This document shows, piece after piece, positions 35,236 through 44,920 of a stretch of 64,000 bases of DNA. The DNA comes from Methanobacterium aggregans (GTDB taxonomy: Archaea > Methanobacteriota > Methanobacteria > Methanobacteriales > Methanobacteriaceae), in the NCBI RefSeq assembly GCF_017874455.1, contig NZ_JAGGLN010000002.1:310001-374000 (forward strand), in the 5' to 3' direction. The position numbers and the translations under genes are program-made. Within the stretch, counting starts at the first letter, position 1. Each line of letters starts with the position of its first letter. Below the pieces are notes generated by a model. It ran no database searches. It saw only the letters and a list, made by a program, of their open reading frames with translations, and was not told the origin of the DNA.

Positions 35236-36738
35236 TCAGTTGGAATCTCCCCTAGATTCCCTGATCTTTTTATCACTCAATATTTTATTTATTCCACCCA
35301 GAACTGCCTCTACACTGGCCATTATGATGTCCGGCTGGGTGCTTCTTGCACTCACTATGTTCTCCCCGTTCCGAAGCTTGATAACAACATCTATAAGTGC
35401 GTCTGTACCGCCGGTTATTGCATCCACGTGGTATTCTTCTAGGGTTATGTCTGCAACGCCAGCCATACTCTTTCTTATGGCAACTATGGCTGCATCTACC
35501 GGTCCAACACCCACACCGGCTTCGAGTTTGTCCATGCCCTCCACATTGAGTTTGACTGATGCCGTTGGTGTGACCTTGTTTCCTGAGACGATTGTGAGCT
35601 CTTCAAGTTCCACTGGTTTTTCAGGAAGAACTCCAAGAACGTCCTCAGCAATTGCTTGAAGATCAACATCTGTAACACACTTCCCCATATCACCCAAGGC
35701 TTTTATCCTGGAAAATATCTGCTGGAACCTGTCCTCATCCACCCTGAGGCCCATTTCATCTATCTTCTGCCTTATGATGTGGGAGCCCACATGTTTACCC
35801 ATTACAAATCTGCGCTTGTGTCCAACGAGTTCTGGCGTTATAGGTTCATATGTTTCTGCCTTTTTCATAACTCCATCTGCATGTATTCCTGATTCATGTG
35901 CAAATGCATTTTCGCCCACTATTGCCTTGTTTGGCTGGAGGTATATTCCAGTCATCCTTGCAACGGTCCTTGACATGTCGTAGAGCATTCCTATGTTGAC
36001 CCCTGTTTCAACGTTGTAAAGGGAGTGCAGTGCTACAACAAGTTCTTCAAGGGATGCATTTCCTGCACGCTCCCCTATACCGTTTATTGTTACATGGGCC
36101 TGGGCTGCACCTGCCCTTAAACCGGACAGGGTGTTTGCAACTGCCAATCCAAAGTCGTTGTGGCAGTGGGCACTTACAGGAACTCCAAGATCTGTCAGGC
36201 CCCCGTAAAACTCATAGGCACGTTCAGGTGTCAGCATTCCCACTGTGTCACATGCACATATCCTCTGGGCACCGGCATCTATTCCTTCCCTGAAAACTTC
36301 CTTCAGGAAGTCAAAATCTGTTCTGGTGGAATCTTCTGCAGATAATTCAACTGTCAGTCCATGATCAACAGCGTACTCTGTTGATTCCACTGCAAATCCC
36401 TTGACATCTTCCCTGGTTTTTCTCAGTTTGTGCTTTATATGAAGGTCTGATGTTGGAACAACAAGATGGACACTGTCAACGCCACAGTCAAGTGCTGCAT
36501 CAATATCAACCTTAACTGCCCTTGCAAAACTGCATATTTCAGCGTTAAGCCCCTCTGAAACTATGTTTTTTATTCCCTGCCTTTCTCCTTCAGATGTAAT
36601 TGCGGAACCTGCCTCAATAACATCAACTCCAAGTTCATCGAGTTTAACAGCAGTTCTCAGCTTCTGATCCGGAGTTAAGGAAACTCCAGGGGTTTGTTCT
36701 CCATCTCTAAGTGTTGTATCAAATATTTTAACCTTCAA
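35236..36738 (-). CDS. cimA: (R)-citramalate synthase
   Basis: The 500-residue enzyme of the isopropylmalate/citramalate/homocitrate synthase family starts at TTG behind GGAAGGGGA. The N-terminal HMGL-type TIM barrel shows IFDTTLRDGEQTPGVSLT near residue 5 and AHCHNDFGLAVANT near 193. ERAGNASLEELV and FAHESGIHADGV follow. The C-terminal LeuA regulatory domain occupies about 370-490. The segments EAGSAITSEGERQGIK and DSVHLVVPTSDLHIK resemble methanogen CimA, which condenses pyruvate and acetyl-CoA for isoleucine synthesis. 2-isopropylmalate synthase is the alternative, because the family members are close. The gene is monocistronic as far as can be seen. Confidence 0.88.
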   Translation of the reverse strand: MKVKIFDTTLRDGEQTPGVSLTPDQKLRTAVKLDELGVDVIEAGSAITSEGERQGIKNIVSEGLNAEICSFARAVKVDIDAALDCGVDSVHLVVPTSDLHIKHKLRKTREDVKGFAVESTEYAVDHGLTVELSAEDSTRTDFDFLKEVFREGIDAGAQRICACDTVGMLTPERAYEFYGGLTDLGVPVSAHCHNDFGLAVANTLSGLRAGAAQAHVTINGIGERAGNASLEELVVALHSLYNVETGVNIGMLYDMSRTVARMTGIYLQPNKAIVGENAFAHESGIHADGVMKKAETYEPITPELVGHKRRFVMGKHVGSHIIRQKIDEMGLRVDEDRFQQIFSRIKALGDMGKCVTDVDLQAIAEDVLGVLPEKPVELEELTIVSGNKVTPTASVKLNVEGMDKLEAGVGVGPVDAAIVAIRKSMAGVADITLEEYHVDAITGGTDALIDVVIKLRNGENIVSARSTQPDIIMASVEAVLGGINKILSDKKIRESRGDSN

Positions 36739-36985
36739 AAAGTTCCCCTTCCATATTTTTTGTTGAATTATTGTTCTATGATAGTATTTGATCTTTCAAT
36801 TGATAAATTTATCATTAAATGAAATACCACGGAAATAGGAATAAAAATAGAACAATTGTCTGAAAAAAAATTCAGTTAAAAAAAAGCAATATTAAAATAA
36901 TAGTAGAAAAAAGAGTATTTTTAAGTAAAAATTTTAAAATTAATTAAAACTGTTAAAAATACTGCCCTAACTTTTCTCTGATAAT

Positions 36986-38020
36986 TTAAACCTTCTTCAA
37001 AAGGGATATAACCCTTGTTAAACTCTTATGCATTCTTATATGGTGTTGATCGATTATTTCAAAACTTGTATCCTTGATCACTTCATTCATATCCATGTAG
37101 TGAGGTGTTGCCATACACACAAGCCCATCATCCTTAACCAGGTTCTGAAGGGAGTGCATTGATTGATTGTAAAGCTTCTGACTTTCTTCTCCACCTGTTG
37201 ACGCAGATATACCGTATGGAGGATCCATAACAATTGCATCTACCTTGTATGGGAGTTTTATGTGTCGTGCATCTGACTGGAAAACCTCATAATCCTTTAT
37301 ACCGCAGTACTCCAGGTTTTTTACTGTCCCCTCAACCATTCTTTCATCTATATCTGCCCCAACAACACTTGCTCCGATTATTCCTGCTTCTATGAGTATT
37401 CCTCCAGTTCCGCAGAATGGGTCCAGGACCCTGTCTCCCTTCCCAACCATGGTGAGGTTCACCATGCACCGTGCAAGTTTGGGACTCATTGATCCAGGGT
37501 AGAAAAATGGTCTTTTATGGGGTTTGAGGTCGTGAAAGTGTTTTTTAGCCACTTTAAAAATTCTTTCACAGACCATGACTTCATCATTTATGAAAATGGT
37601 TCTGATGAATGTTTCGGGGTCTTTGAGGTTGACATTAACGTTATCTGGCATCATGTCGTTTATTATTCCACCCATCTTCCATTCAAGGTCAGTTGTATTG
37701 AATTTTTGACTTTTATTCATTCTCTTAATTCTCACGGCATAATCCTTTTTTATAAGGTTTTTCCATGGATAATTTTGGATTTCATCCATTAAACCTTGCT
37801 CATCCGTGTTTATCAAAAGTTTGGAGACCTCGTGTACGTATGAAAATCTTTTCTCTATTTTTTTAAAGGCTTCCAGTTTTTCATCTGGAATTTCCAGGGT
37901 TATAACACCTTCATATTCCTTTTTTATTTTAAACGGAATATTTTCTGCCCTTAGTATTGATTCAACCTCTGCCTTTGGAAGGGTTGTATGTTCCTGGGAC
38001 ATTATAAGAACTATTTCCAT
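36986..38020 (-). CDS. tRNA (guanine10-N2) methyltransferase (Trm11-like)
   Basis: The 344-residue protein has an N-terminal THUMP-type region (about 50-155) and a C-terminal Rossmann methyltransferase domain. The SAM motif DRVLDPFCGTGGILIEAG lies near residue 197. The catalytic amino-methyltransferase motif DPPYG lies in AIVMDPPYGISAST near 265. SMSPKLARCMVNL precedes motif I as in the archaeal Trm-G10 enzymes that make m2G/m2,2G at position 10 of tRNA. Its start overlaps the end of the geranylgeranyl reductase gene by ten bases, so translation is probably coupled although the functions differ. Confidence 0.9.
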   Translation of the reverse strand: MEIVLIMSQEHTTLPKAEVESILRAENIPFKIKKEYEGVITLEIPDEKLEAFKKIEKRFSYVHEVSKLLINTDEQGLMDEIQNYPWKNLIKKDYAVRIKRMNKSQKFNTTDLEWKMGGIINDMMPDNVNVNLKDPETFIRTIFINDEVMVCERIFKVAKKHFHDLKPHKRPFFYPGSMSPKLARCMVNLTMVGKGDRVLDPFCGTGGILIEAGIIGASVVGADIDERMVEGTVKNLEYCGIKDYEVFQSDARHIKLPYKVDAIVMDPPYGISASTGGEESQKLYNQSMHSLQNLVKDDGLVCMATPHYMDMNEVIKDTSFEIIDQHHIRMHKSLTRVISLLKKV

Positions 38021-39183
38021 AAATTAAACAACCCCTTTAGTATGATTCCTGGAAGAATGGATAGTAGAAGCCCGTTTTTAATCATTTCCTTTATGAGAGT
38101 GGACTGTGTGTCCATATCTCCGTATTCTGATATCATTGATTCAGCACCGCCTTTTTTAAGCTTCATGAACATTCTGTCAAGTTCTTCATTCGTCATGGAC
38201 CCAAATATCTTCTGAACTTCAAGCTGCATTCTGAGCTCTTTTTTATATTCCTTCATATAATTCTTTGGATAGTTCTGAAGAAGCCCAATATCTCCCACAT
38301 CCAGGGCGTTTGAAACCACATCTGCAGCCATTTTAGCACATTTAAACCCAATTATAAGGCCCCCGCCAGTTGTTGGTTTCACCTGGGATGCTGCATCCCC
38401 TAAAAGTATAGTTCTGCCATTTAATATCTTCTTTTTCTGATCGTGACGAGGTATGAATCCCTGATATTTTTTAACAACTGATGCTCCTTTGAACTGTTTA
38501 TCAGTGCTTATAAAGTCTTTCAGTATCTGGTTCAAGTTCTGGTAGCTCGAATCTGCGAAGAGTCCCACCCTTGCCATTGATTCTGAAATTGGGATCACCC
38601 ACAGGAATCCAGGGGATACCTTTGAATCCACGTGGAGCTGAACATAGTCGCTGTTGAAAACATTGGATCCCATATCAACTAGGTACTGGGCTGCCTGAAC
38701 AGTTTTTGACGGGGGGTTCATATGACTTGAAACAAAAGATCCCTGGCCGTCTGCCCCCACAATCACATCTGCAGATATCTTTCCATGGTCTTTAACGTAA
38801 ATTTCACCATTTTCAATGTCCACCCTGTTCACACGGTGGTTCAGGAGTAGATCTGCACCTTCTTCAACTGCCTGTTCTGCTAAAAATTTATCGTATGCAA
38901 CCCTGTCAAGAACGTATGCTGCAGGTTCGCCCTTAGCAACTGATAACATAGTGCCTGATGGAGAATACAGGTAAGCTCCATATACCTTGTTCATTATGAA
39001 TTCTTCAGGCAGAAGGTTCGTATTCCTTATTTTTTCTCCAACAAGCCCTGCACACTGAAGCGGAACACCTACTTCTTTTTTTCTCTCAATTAGGCCTACT
39101 TTAAACCCTTTCTGTGCCATCTGTCTTGCAAAACTTGATCCTACAGGCCCTGCACCCACAACTGCAACGTCATAATCATTCAT
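38011..39183 (-). CDS. Geranylgeranyl reductase family flavoprotein
   Basis: The 390-residue flavoprotein has the FAD dinucleotide motif VAVVGAGPVGSSFAR at the N-terminus, the PLQCAGLVGEK block near residue 42 and ILLGDAASQVKPTTGGGL near 277. These define geranylgeranyl reductases, which saturate the isoprenoid chains of archaeal membrane lipids using FAD and reduced ferredoxin or F420. Methanobacteria carry several paralogues, so the exact substrate is not certain. The C-terminal hydrophobic stretch LLSILPGIILKGLF could anchor the enzyme to the membrane. GGGATAGGAT precedes the ATG. The ten-base overlap with the tRNA methyltransferase gene suggests one transcript. Confidence 0.9.
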   Translation of the reverse strand: MNDYDVAVVGAGPVGSSFARQMAQKGFKVGLIERKKEVGVPLQCAGLVGEKIRNTNLLPEEFIMNKVYGAYLYSPSGTMLSVAKGEPAAYVLDRVAYDKFLAEQAVEEGADLLLNHRVNRVDIENGEIYVKDHGKISADVIVGADGQGSFVSSHMNPPSKTVQAAQYLVDMGSNVFNSDYVQLHVDSKVSPGFLWVIPISESMARVGLFADSSYQNLNQILKDFISTDKQFKGASVVKKYQGFIPRHDQKKKILNGRTILLGDAASQVKPTTGGGLIIGFKCAKMAADVVSNALDVGDIGLLQNYPKNYMKEYKKELRMQLEVQKIFGSMTNEELDRMFMKLKKGGAESMISEYGDMDTQSTLIKEMIKNGLLLSILPGIILKGLFNLWK

Positions 39184-39436
39184 GTTATCCTATCCCACTT
39201 TTGATCATTTGATTGTATCATTCAGTCACAATAAAATTTTATTATGATGGATTGAAACCTATTTAAATTGGATTTTAAGCAACTTCGTAGATCCAATTTT
39301 ATCTAAATCCAATTTTAGAAAAATAAGTTATGATCCTTTATTTCATTCTATTTGCATCAGATAAAAAAGTATCAGTATGAACTGTTTAGAACCTCTACCT
39401 CAATTCATACAATGACCTCATGAACTTCGATCTGAT

Positions 39437-40096
39437 TCATTTTTTAAATTTTTTGTCATAATCCGAGATTATATCCCCTTCAAACCTCTGTTTCTGCCTC
39501 TGTTTTGGTGGTTTTTTGTAGACCTTGTTGTAAACTTCACTATCGTAGCTTTCATAATCTGCTTCAAGATCAGAATCTCCTTCTATCAGCCTGTTTATCA
39601 TATCTTCAACTTCACCAGGATCTGGGATATCCTCAAGGAGCAGTGTTGTTCGTTCATGACCACCAAATATTTCTATGTCACCGGAATTGAAGATTCGTTC
39701 TGTGATACTTTGGGAGACTGAAACATCCTGGATTTTATTGTAATGCATGAAAACTCTTTTTTTTCTTAGAAGTCCCCTTCGAACTATGACCCTACGGTCA
39801 GTGACAAGGTAACTTATGGATTTCCAAGATACAACATCCCATATTATCCAAAAGAACAAAAATAATGCCAGAAGCATTAATATTATGGTTACAGACGCAA
39901 CAAGAGGTATTTGAACCATGGTTATGATGTAGTTCTGCAGGTTTGCAGTAGCTTCAACTATTGAGCTGAAGAAACGGAAAATAATTAGTAAAATTATGAA
40001 TTTTAGGAAGGTTGATTTTAAACTTACCATGAATCTTGGTCGGGTTTCAAAGAGTACCCGTTCACCTGGATGTGATTTCACTTTTTTACCAATCAT
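39437..40096 (-). CDS. bPH2-domain membrane protein
   Basis: I choose ATG 40096 (MIGKKVKSHPGERVLFETRP), which has GGAGTGAT upstream. A GTG nine bases earlier is possible. The product has 219 residues with two membrane helices (about 27-50 and 62-95). A bacterial-PH-like domain follows, with SYLVTDRRVIVRRGLL near residue 95 and IQDVSVSQSITERIFNSGDI near 121. The latter is the typical DUF304/bPH2 pattern. The C-terminus is charged and ends with KKFKK. Such proteins are thought to act in membrane stress or lipid organisation, but none of this is specific here. It diverges from the UPF0280 gene. Confidence 0.83.
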   Translation of the reverse strand: MIGKKVKSHPGERVLFETRPRFMVSLKSTFLKFIILLIIFRFFSSIVEATANLQNYIITMVQIPLVASVTIILMLLALFLFFWIIWDVVSWKSISYLVTDRRVIVRRGLLRKKRVFMHYNKIQDVSVSQSITERIFNSGDIEIFGGHERTTLLLEDIPDPGEVEDMINRLIEGDSDLEADYESYDSEVYNKVYKKPPKQRQKQRFEGDIISDYDKKFKK

Positions 40097-40329
40097 ATCA
40101 ATCACTCCATTATATCTCTACCTTGTAATCTAAATATTTTGTGTAAATTTGGAATCTAATTATTTTTGACCAGTTATTTTTGATTATTTTTGATTTAATC
40201 CTTCAAAATAAATGCCCTTTCAGTTGTTGTAAAATTTTATAAGTGGATTATTTACAAGTGGATTATGTAATTGGATTTTTATTTCGTTTAGAATCCTTTA
40301 TGTAGAGTTCATGATATAAAAAATATTTG

Positions 40330-41085
40330 ATGAATTCCAGGAATATCAAAATCAAACGTATCCAGATCCATGAAACCAACCTCCTAGTGAAAACTGACCT
40401 TGAAGTGAGGGAGCTTTACAGTTTCGTATTCAAGCAGCGCGAGGAGCTTAAAGGGTACATTCGTAAAGATCCTGACTTTTTAACGAGTCTTGAGCCCGTG
40501 ATCATTGAATCACATGAAGATGCACCCCAGATAGTTAAGTTGATGGCTCGTGCTGGGAGAAAAGCAGAGGTGGGCCCTATGGCTGCTGTTGCAGGAACCA
40601 TATCCCAACTTTCAATGGGATTTCTATTAAATAAGGGTTCAAAATATGTTATAGTAGATAATGGAGGGGATATATCCATTAAAACCAACAGAGATACAGT
40701 AGTAGGTTTATATGCTGGCGATTCATCCCTTTCAGGAGAGTTGGGATTTAAAATAAAGCATGAGAAAACTCCAATGGGCATATGCACTTCATCAGGAACT
40801 GTTGGACATTCTATAAGCTTTGGAAGGGCAGATTCTGTTACAGTTTTTGCAGGTGAATCAAGCACTGCAGATGCACTTGCAACCTCCATTGCAAACAATG
40901 CAAAGGGGGTTACAGATGAGGATGCAGTTCAAAAATGCCTTGAAAGGGCTGATGATTTTAAAGGGATCATGCAGGGAGTTCTGGTGATCGTTGGCGAGTC
41001 TGCAGGCACCATTGGAAAAATTCCAAATCTCGTTGAAACTGATAAAAAAGTTGTTCTGGGGGATCTGTGGGACACCGTCCATTGA
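40330..41085 (+). CDS. UPF0280 / ApbE-like protein
   Basis: The 251-residue protein starts at ATG 40330; the preceding TTG is in frame. It belongs to UPF0280, an archaeal family distantly related to the flavin transferase ApbE. MAAVAGTISQLSMGFLL near residue 95, YVIVDNGGDISIKT near 117, GICTSSGTVGHSISFG near 155 and SSTADALATSIAN near 180 echo the ApbE active-site order, including the Ser-Ser-Thr-Ala-Asp metal-site region. Covalent flavin attachment is an inference from homology and has not been shown for this family. Short repeats AAGTGGATTAT lie upstream near 40241-40266. It is convergent with moeA. Confidence 0.85.
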   Translation: MNSRNIKIKRIQIHETNLLVKTDLEVRELYSFVFKQREELKGYIRKDPDFLTSLEPVIIESHEDAPQIVKLMARAGRKAEVGPMAAVAGTISQLSMGFLLNKGSKYVIVDNGGDISIKTNRDTVVGLYAGDSSLSGELGFKIKHEKTPMGICTSSGTVGHSISFGRADSVTVFAGESSTADALATSIANNAKGVTDEDAVQKCLERADDFKGIMQGVLVIVGESAGTIGKIPNLVETDKKVVLGDLWDTVH

Positions 41086-41145
41086 AATCAACCAAAAATG
41101 AGTTTAAAAAGGGAGAATGAGTAAAGGGTAGAGTAGATGGTAAAA

Positions 41146-42402
41146 CTAAAAGTTAACATCAAATGGAATAACTTCCACTGGACTTCCCTTTTCAATAATT
41201 TCAACATTTTTAGGCACTTTTATAAATCCATCGGCCTCTGCAAGGGCTGTTATTGCACCAGAATCCTTAAGTATTGGAACTGCAGTATCCCCATCAATTT
41301 TTACAAGAACGTTATGACTTCTTCCCCGAGCTGGACGATATCGTCTTGATAAATTCAGTTTGAACTTTGGAATATTTGAATTTTTATCATTCAAAGATGC
41401 AGCTCTCCTTAAAAATTTTGCAACAAAAATGTGAAAAACCATTAATGCAGCTACAGGATACCCTGGAAGTCCAAATAAAACCTTTTTATCTGAACCTTCA
41501 GGTATTAAACCAATTAATGTTGGCTTTCCAGGTTTTACAGCTATCCCGTGTACAAGGACTTCACCAATATCATCCATAACCATCCTTAAAACATCCCCTG
41601 CACCTGCAGATGTTCCTCCAGAGGTTATTATAATATCTGCATCTTTAAATTCATTTATTTTATTTTTTAATGAATCATAATCATCTTTCACTATCTCTGA
41701 GTGTATTGGTGTGCATGCACATGTTTTAACTGCATCTGAAATTGTTCGGGAGTTTATATCATAAATTTTACCGTATTCAAGGTCTTGGCCCGGAACTATT
41801 ACTTCGTTTCCAGTAGATATAACCGCAACTTTTGGTTTTGCAAAAACTGGTACCTCAACCAACCCCATAGCACTTAAAACTCCAATTTTATTAGGGGTCA
41901 AAATTGTGCCATTTGATAGGAGTAGGTCACCTTTTTTCACATCTGAACCTTCCGCAGCTATGTTCTGACCCATTGCAACACTTTCATAAATGAGGATTTC
42001 ATTATCTTCTTCGTTGCCACCTGCATTTTTTTTGTCAGTTGATTCAACCATCACAACCCCATCTGCACCTTCAGGTATTGGTGCTCCTGTTGAAACCTCT
42101 ATACATGTTCCATGTTCTATCCCTTTTTCAGGGACATCACCGGCACCAACAACTTCCAGAAGCTTTAATGAAACTGGTTCCTCTTCCGTTGCTTTGAAGG
42201 TGTCTCCTGCCTTTAAAGCATAACCATCCATGGAGGCTCTGTTAAATGGAGGTAAATTGATGGTTGCATACACATCATCTGCAATAACCCTTTTATGAGC
42301 TTCTTCAATGGAAATTTTTTCAATTTTTGTCTTGAAGGGTAAACCTGAAATTATTTCTTCCACTTCTTCAGGATCCATTATTTTTAGAAATTCTGTTCCC
42401 AT
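41146..42402 (-). CDS. moeA: Molybdopterin molybdenumtransferase MoeA
   Basis: From ATG 42402 the enzyme has 418 residues. MoeA inserts molybdate or tungstate into adenylylated molybdopterin, needed by formylmethanofuran dehydrogenase and formate dehydrogenase in methanogens. Recognisable blocks are NLPPFNRASMDGYAL near residue 47, GAPIPEGADGVVMVE near 108, VAVISTGNEVI near 190, DIIITSGGTSAGAGD near 250 and HGIAVKPGKPTLIG near 280. The C-terminal domain IV is complete. It is convergent with UPF0280 and has a long intergenic region upstream. Confidence 0.95.
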   Translation of the reverse strand: MGTEFLKIMDPEEVEEIISGLPFKTKIEKISIEEAHKRVIADDVYATINLPPFNRASMDGYALKAGDTFKATEEEPVSLKLLEVVGAGDVPEKGIEHGTCIEVSTGAPIPEGADGVVMVESTDKKNAGGNEEDNEILIYESVAMGQNIAAEGSDVKKGDLLLSNGTILTPNKIGVLSAMGLVEVPVFAKPKVAVISTGNEVIVPGQDLEYGKIYDINSRTISDAVKTCACTPIHSEIVKDDYDSLKNKINEFKDADIIITSGGTSAGAGDVLRMVMDDIGEVLVHGIAVKPGKPTLIGLIPEGSDKKVLFGLPGYPVAALMVFHIFVAKFLRRAASLNDKNSNIPKFKLNLSRRYRPARGRSHNVLVKIDGDTAVPILKDSGAITALAEADGFIKVPKNVEIIEKGSPVEVIPFDVNF

Positions 42403-42939
42403 TATTACCAACTAACCGTAGTACTCTATTAATTCAATTATACCTTGTTGTTCAATGAATAAAAATATATGATGTGAATCATAATCCATTTAATCAACAT
42501 ATGCATCAAGACATATTTGGATTTTACTTTTCATGTGCTCTCGGAAAAATGTGATATGACGTACAAATAAGATGTTTTTTATGGATTGGAAATTAATGAT
42601 CCGCCTCCATCTTGTGAAAATTGATATGAAGGTGGTTTCCATTGGAGGTGTTCCTTGATCAATCATTAACTGTGCAGTGATCCTTTCCTAATTTTTGGAA
42701 ATCTAACAAAAAAAATAGGTTTTCATGAACCCCAACTTGGATAAATACTCCTTTTTATATACACCAACAACCTATATAAATAAAGAGATTAAATGATCAG
42801 GAGAATAGTAGTACAGTAAGATAAAATTTTTATGAAATGGGTTTCATATTTAAGGATCCATTTTTAAAACTGCAGATCTTACTTATATACCTATAACTCA
42901 ATCTTTGATATTCCAAAAAAAAAATTAGGAGGAGAGTAT
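42403..42939. other. Long divergent intergenic region before aIF1A
   Basis: This is a 537-base gap between the divergent moeA and aIF1A. I see no ORF with a ribosome binding site. It has three TATA-like elements on the plus strand: TTTTTATATAC at 42752-42762, CCTATATAAATA at 42771-42782 and CTTATATAC at 42892-42900. Only the last is well placed for aIF1A. The first two could drive a longer leader or a small RNA. I could not identify a tRNA or a C/D-box RNA. Confidence 0.45.
42892..42899 (+). promoter_or_regulatory. TATA box for aIF1A operon
   Basis: CTTATATA centred near 42895 would place the start point near 42921. This is just upstream of the AGGAGGAGA Shine-Dalgarno motif (about 42927-42935) of aIF1A. 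Confidence 0.5.
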
Positions 42940-43245
42940 TTGAATAAAGGACATAATCAAGCACCTCAAGAAGTAAGAAGAGTACGATCACCCCGAAGGG
43001 GAGAAATACCAGGAGTAGTTGAACAGATATTAGGACATGGAAAACTCAGAGTTAGATGTTCCGATGGTAAAACACGTCTTACAAGAATTCCCGGTAAAAT
43101 GAAAAAAAGGATATGGATAAGGGAAGGAGACGTTGTACTCATAAAACCATGGGAATTCCAGAGCGATGAAAAAGCCGACGTCATATGGAGATACACCCGA
43201 ACTGAAGCTAACTGGCTTGAACGTAAGGGATACTTAAAATTATAA
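42940..43245 (+). CDS. eif1A: Translation initiation factor aIF1A
   Basis: The 101-residue S1/OB-fold factor stimulates scanning and ribosome-subunit dynamics at initiation. It starts at TTG behind AGGAGGAGA. The core VEQILGHGKLRVRCSDGKTRLT, the RIPGKMKKRIWIREGDVVLI element and WRYTRTEANWLERKGYL at the C-terminus are all typical of archaeal aIF1A. It heads a run of conserved information-processing genes (RIO1, KH protein, topoisomerase VI), an order seen in many euryarchaea. The basic N-terminus EVRRVRSPRRGEIPG is the ribosome-binding tail. Confidence 0.96.
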   Translation: MNKGHNQAPQEVRRVRSPRRGEIPGVVEQILGHGKLRVRCSDGKTRLTRIPGKMKKRIWIREGDVVLIKPWEFQSDEKADVIWRYTRTEANWLERKGYLKL

Positions 43246-43401
43246 TATTAACATAAATTTTAAGAACATTCAAGTTTATAAATGGTTGAACAATATAAAT
43301 CATACTATTTTAAAGCTTTTTAAGACTTTTAATCCTGTTTGAGTTATGTTTCATACGGCTTTTAAGGTTGTTTCAAGGCTGTTTATCATGAGGAGTACAT
43401 T

Positions 43402-44178
43402 ATGAGCTCAAAAGTATCAAAAGCAGATGATAACTTAAGAAAATTGTTATCAGAAAAAAGATTAAAGAGCGTTGAAGACAGAAGAGTTGGAAGCGAAGTC
43501 TTTGATAAGATAACACTTGAAACACTTTACAAACTTGCCAAAATGGGATACATAAATATTCTAAACGGCGCAATAAGCACTGGAAAAGAGGCAAATGTAT
43601 TCAAAGGCATTGATGATGATGGAAACTTCGTTGCAGTTAAAATATACAGAGTAACAACCTCAGATTTCAAAAAAATGCAACACTACATTCAGGGCGACCC
43701 CAGATTCAATGTTAAAAGCAGTAATAAACGTCAGCTCATCAGTACATGGGTTAACAAAGAATTACGGAATCTTACACGAGCCTACGAAGTTGGAGTCAAG
43801 GTTCCTAAACCATTAATTGCTAAAAATAACGTTCTGGTAATGGAGTTCATAGGAGATGAAGAAGGAAACCCTGCACTCCCCATGAGATTATCTGAAGTTT
43901 CTGATCCAGTAAAAGTTTCAGAAAAAATAATAGAATACGTTAAAATTTTATATAACGATGCCAAATTAGTCCATGGAGATTTATCAGGCTTTAATATCTT
44001 AATAAAGGATGATGAGCCAGTTATAATTGACATATCTCAGGGCATGGTTGTTGATCATCCACTATCCAGGGAGCTCTTAAATAGAGATATTGACAATCTG
44101 GCAAAGGATTTTAAGAAACTGGGCCTTAAAATAACGAAAGAAGAGATTAAAAGTAGAATTATGGATTCAAAATCATAG
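43402..44178 (+). CDS. rio1: RIO1-type serine protein kinase
   Basis: This is a 258-residue atypical kinase of the RIO1 group, implicated in small-subunit rRNA maturation. The nucleotide loop is AISTGKEANVFKGI near residue 55 (STGKEA in place of a classical Gly loop). The catalytic Lys is in FVAVKIYRV. The catalytic loop is LVHGDLSGFNILI near 190, with Asp and Asn, and the metal-binding IIDISQGM follows. The STGKEANV form identifies RIO1 rather than RIO2, which has a winged-helix domain missing here. GAGGAG lies upstream of the ATG. The KH-domain gene follows by 59 bases, consistent with a shared ribosome-biogenesis role. Confidence 0.94.
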   Translation: MSSKVSKADDNLRKLLSEKRLKSVEDRRVGSEVFDKITLETLYKLAKMGYINILNGAISTGKEANVFKGIDDDGNFVAVKIYRVTTSDFKKMQHYIQGDPRFNVKSSNKRQLISTWVNKELRNLTRAYEVGVKVPKPLIAKNNVLVMEFIGDEEGNPALPMRLSEVSDPVKVSEKIIEYVKILYNDAKLVHGDLSGFNILIKDDEPVIIDISQGMVVDHPLSRELLNRDIDNLAKDFKKLGLKITKEEIKSRIMDSKS

Positions 44179-44237
44179 AAAAGTATATTATAAAGGATAC
44201 TGTAATATATTTATTATTCATACAGTGAGGTGAAATT

Positions 44238-44816
44238 ATGCCTAACACTGAATACCTCAAGATCCCCCGCGAACGTGTTGGGGCCGTCATTGGAAAACAG
44301 GGCATTACAAAAGAAGAAATTGAAAATGCAACTAAAACATTAATAGAAATTGACAGCGAATCTGGAAGCATTGCCATATCTCCAAGAGAAGATGCTGAAG
44401 ATCCATTAGCTGTCTGGAAAGCCAGGTACATAGTTAAAGCTGTGGGTAGAGGGTTCAATCCTGAAATTGCACTTAAACTGAAAGATGATGAAGTGCTCCT
44501 AGAAATAATAAACCTTCCTGATTATGTCGGAAAATCAAAAAAGGCAATATTAAGGCAGAAAGGAAGGATAATAGGGAAAGATGGACGTACCAGAGACATC
44601 ATAACCGACATGACTGGTGTTGATATTTCTATCTACGGTAAAACAGTTGCAATAATAGGTGACATGACCCACATCCACCTTGCGAAGGAAGCTGTTGAAA
44701 TGATACTCAACGGTTCCCGACATAAAAGTGTTTACTCATTCCTTGAAAAGAAGAGCCGTGAAATGAAGGTAAGAGAATTTCATAAAATGGCCAAGGAAGA
44801 AGATAAATTACTATAA
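44238..44816 (+). CDS. KH-domain rRNA-processing protein (Dim2/Krr1-like)
   Basis: The 192-residue protein has two KH modules. The first has RVGAVIGKQGITKEEIE near residue 12. The second has KGRIIGKDGRTRDIITDMTG near 110, where the GxxG loop (IGKDGR) is intact. It matches archaeal Dim2/Pno1-like proteins, which bind the 3' end of 16S rRNA and interact with aIF2-alpha. A basic C-terminal helix (KKSREMKVREFHKM) follows. GAGGTGA precedes the ATG. The position after RIO1 repeats the eukaryotic functional link of RIO kinase and Pno1 in 40S assembly. The assignment rests on domain order and neighbourhood. Confidence 0.9.
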   Translation: MPNTEYLKIPRERVGAVIGKQGITKEEIENATKTLIEIDSESGSIAISPREDAEDPLAVWKARYIVKAVGRGFNPEIALKLKDDEVLLEIINLPDYVGKSKKAILRQKGRIIGKDGRTRDIITDMTGVDISIYGKTVAIIGDMTHIHLAKEAVEMILNGSRHKSVYSFLEKKSREMKVREFHKMAKEEDKLL

Positions 44817-44920
44817 ATCTTCAATTAATAAATTTAAGGATTTAAATCTTTTAAATCCATTTTTGGGGTTAACTAAGTATCAGTTAATTTTATACAATTA
44901 TATTTTAAAGGAGGCTAACT

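Noticed and set aside
40416..40898. 160-codon minus-strand frame inside UPF0280
   Set aside because: It is a shadow of the conserved UPF0280 gene on the other strand.
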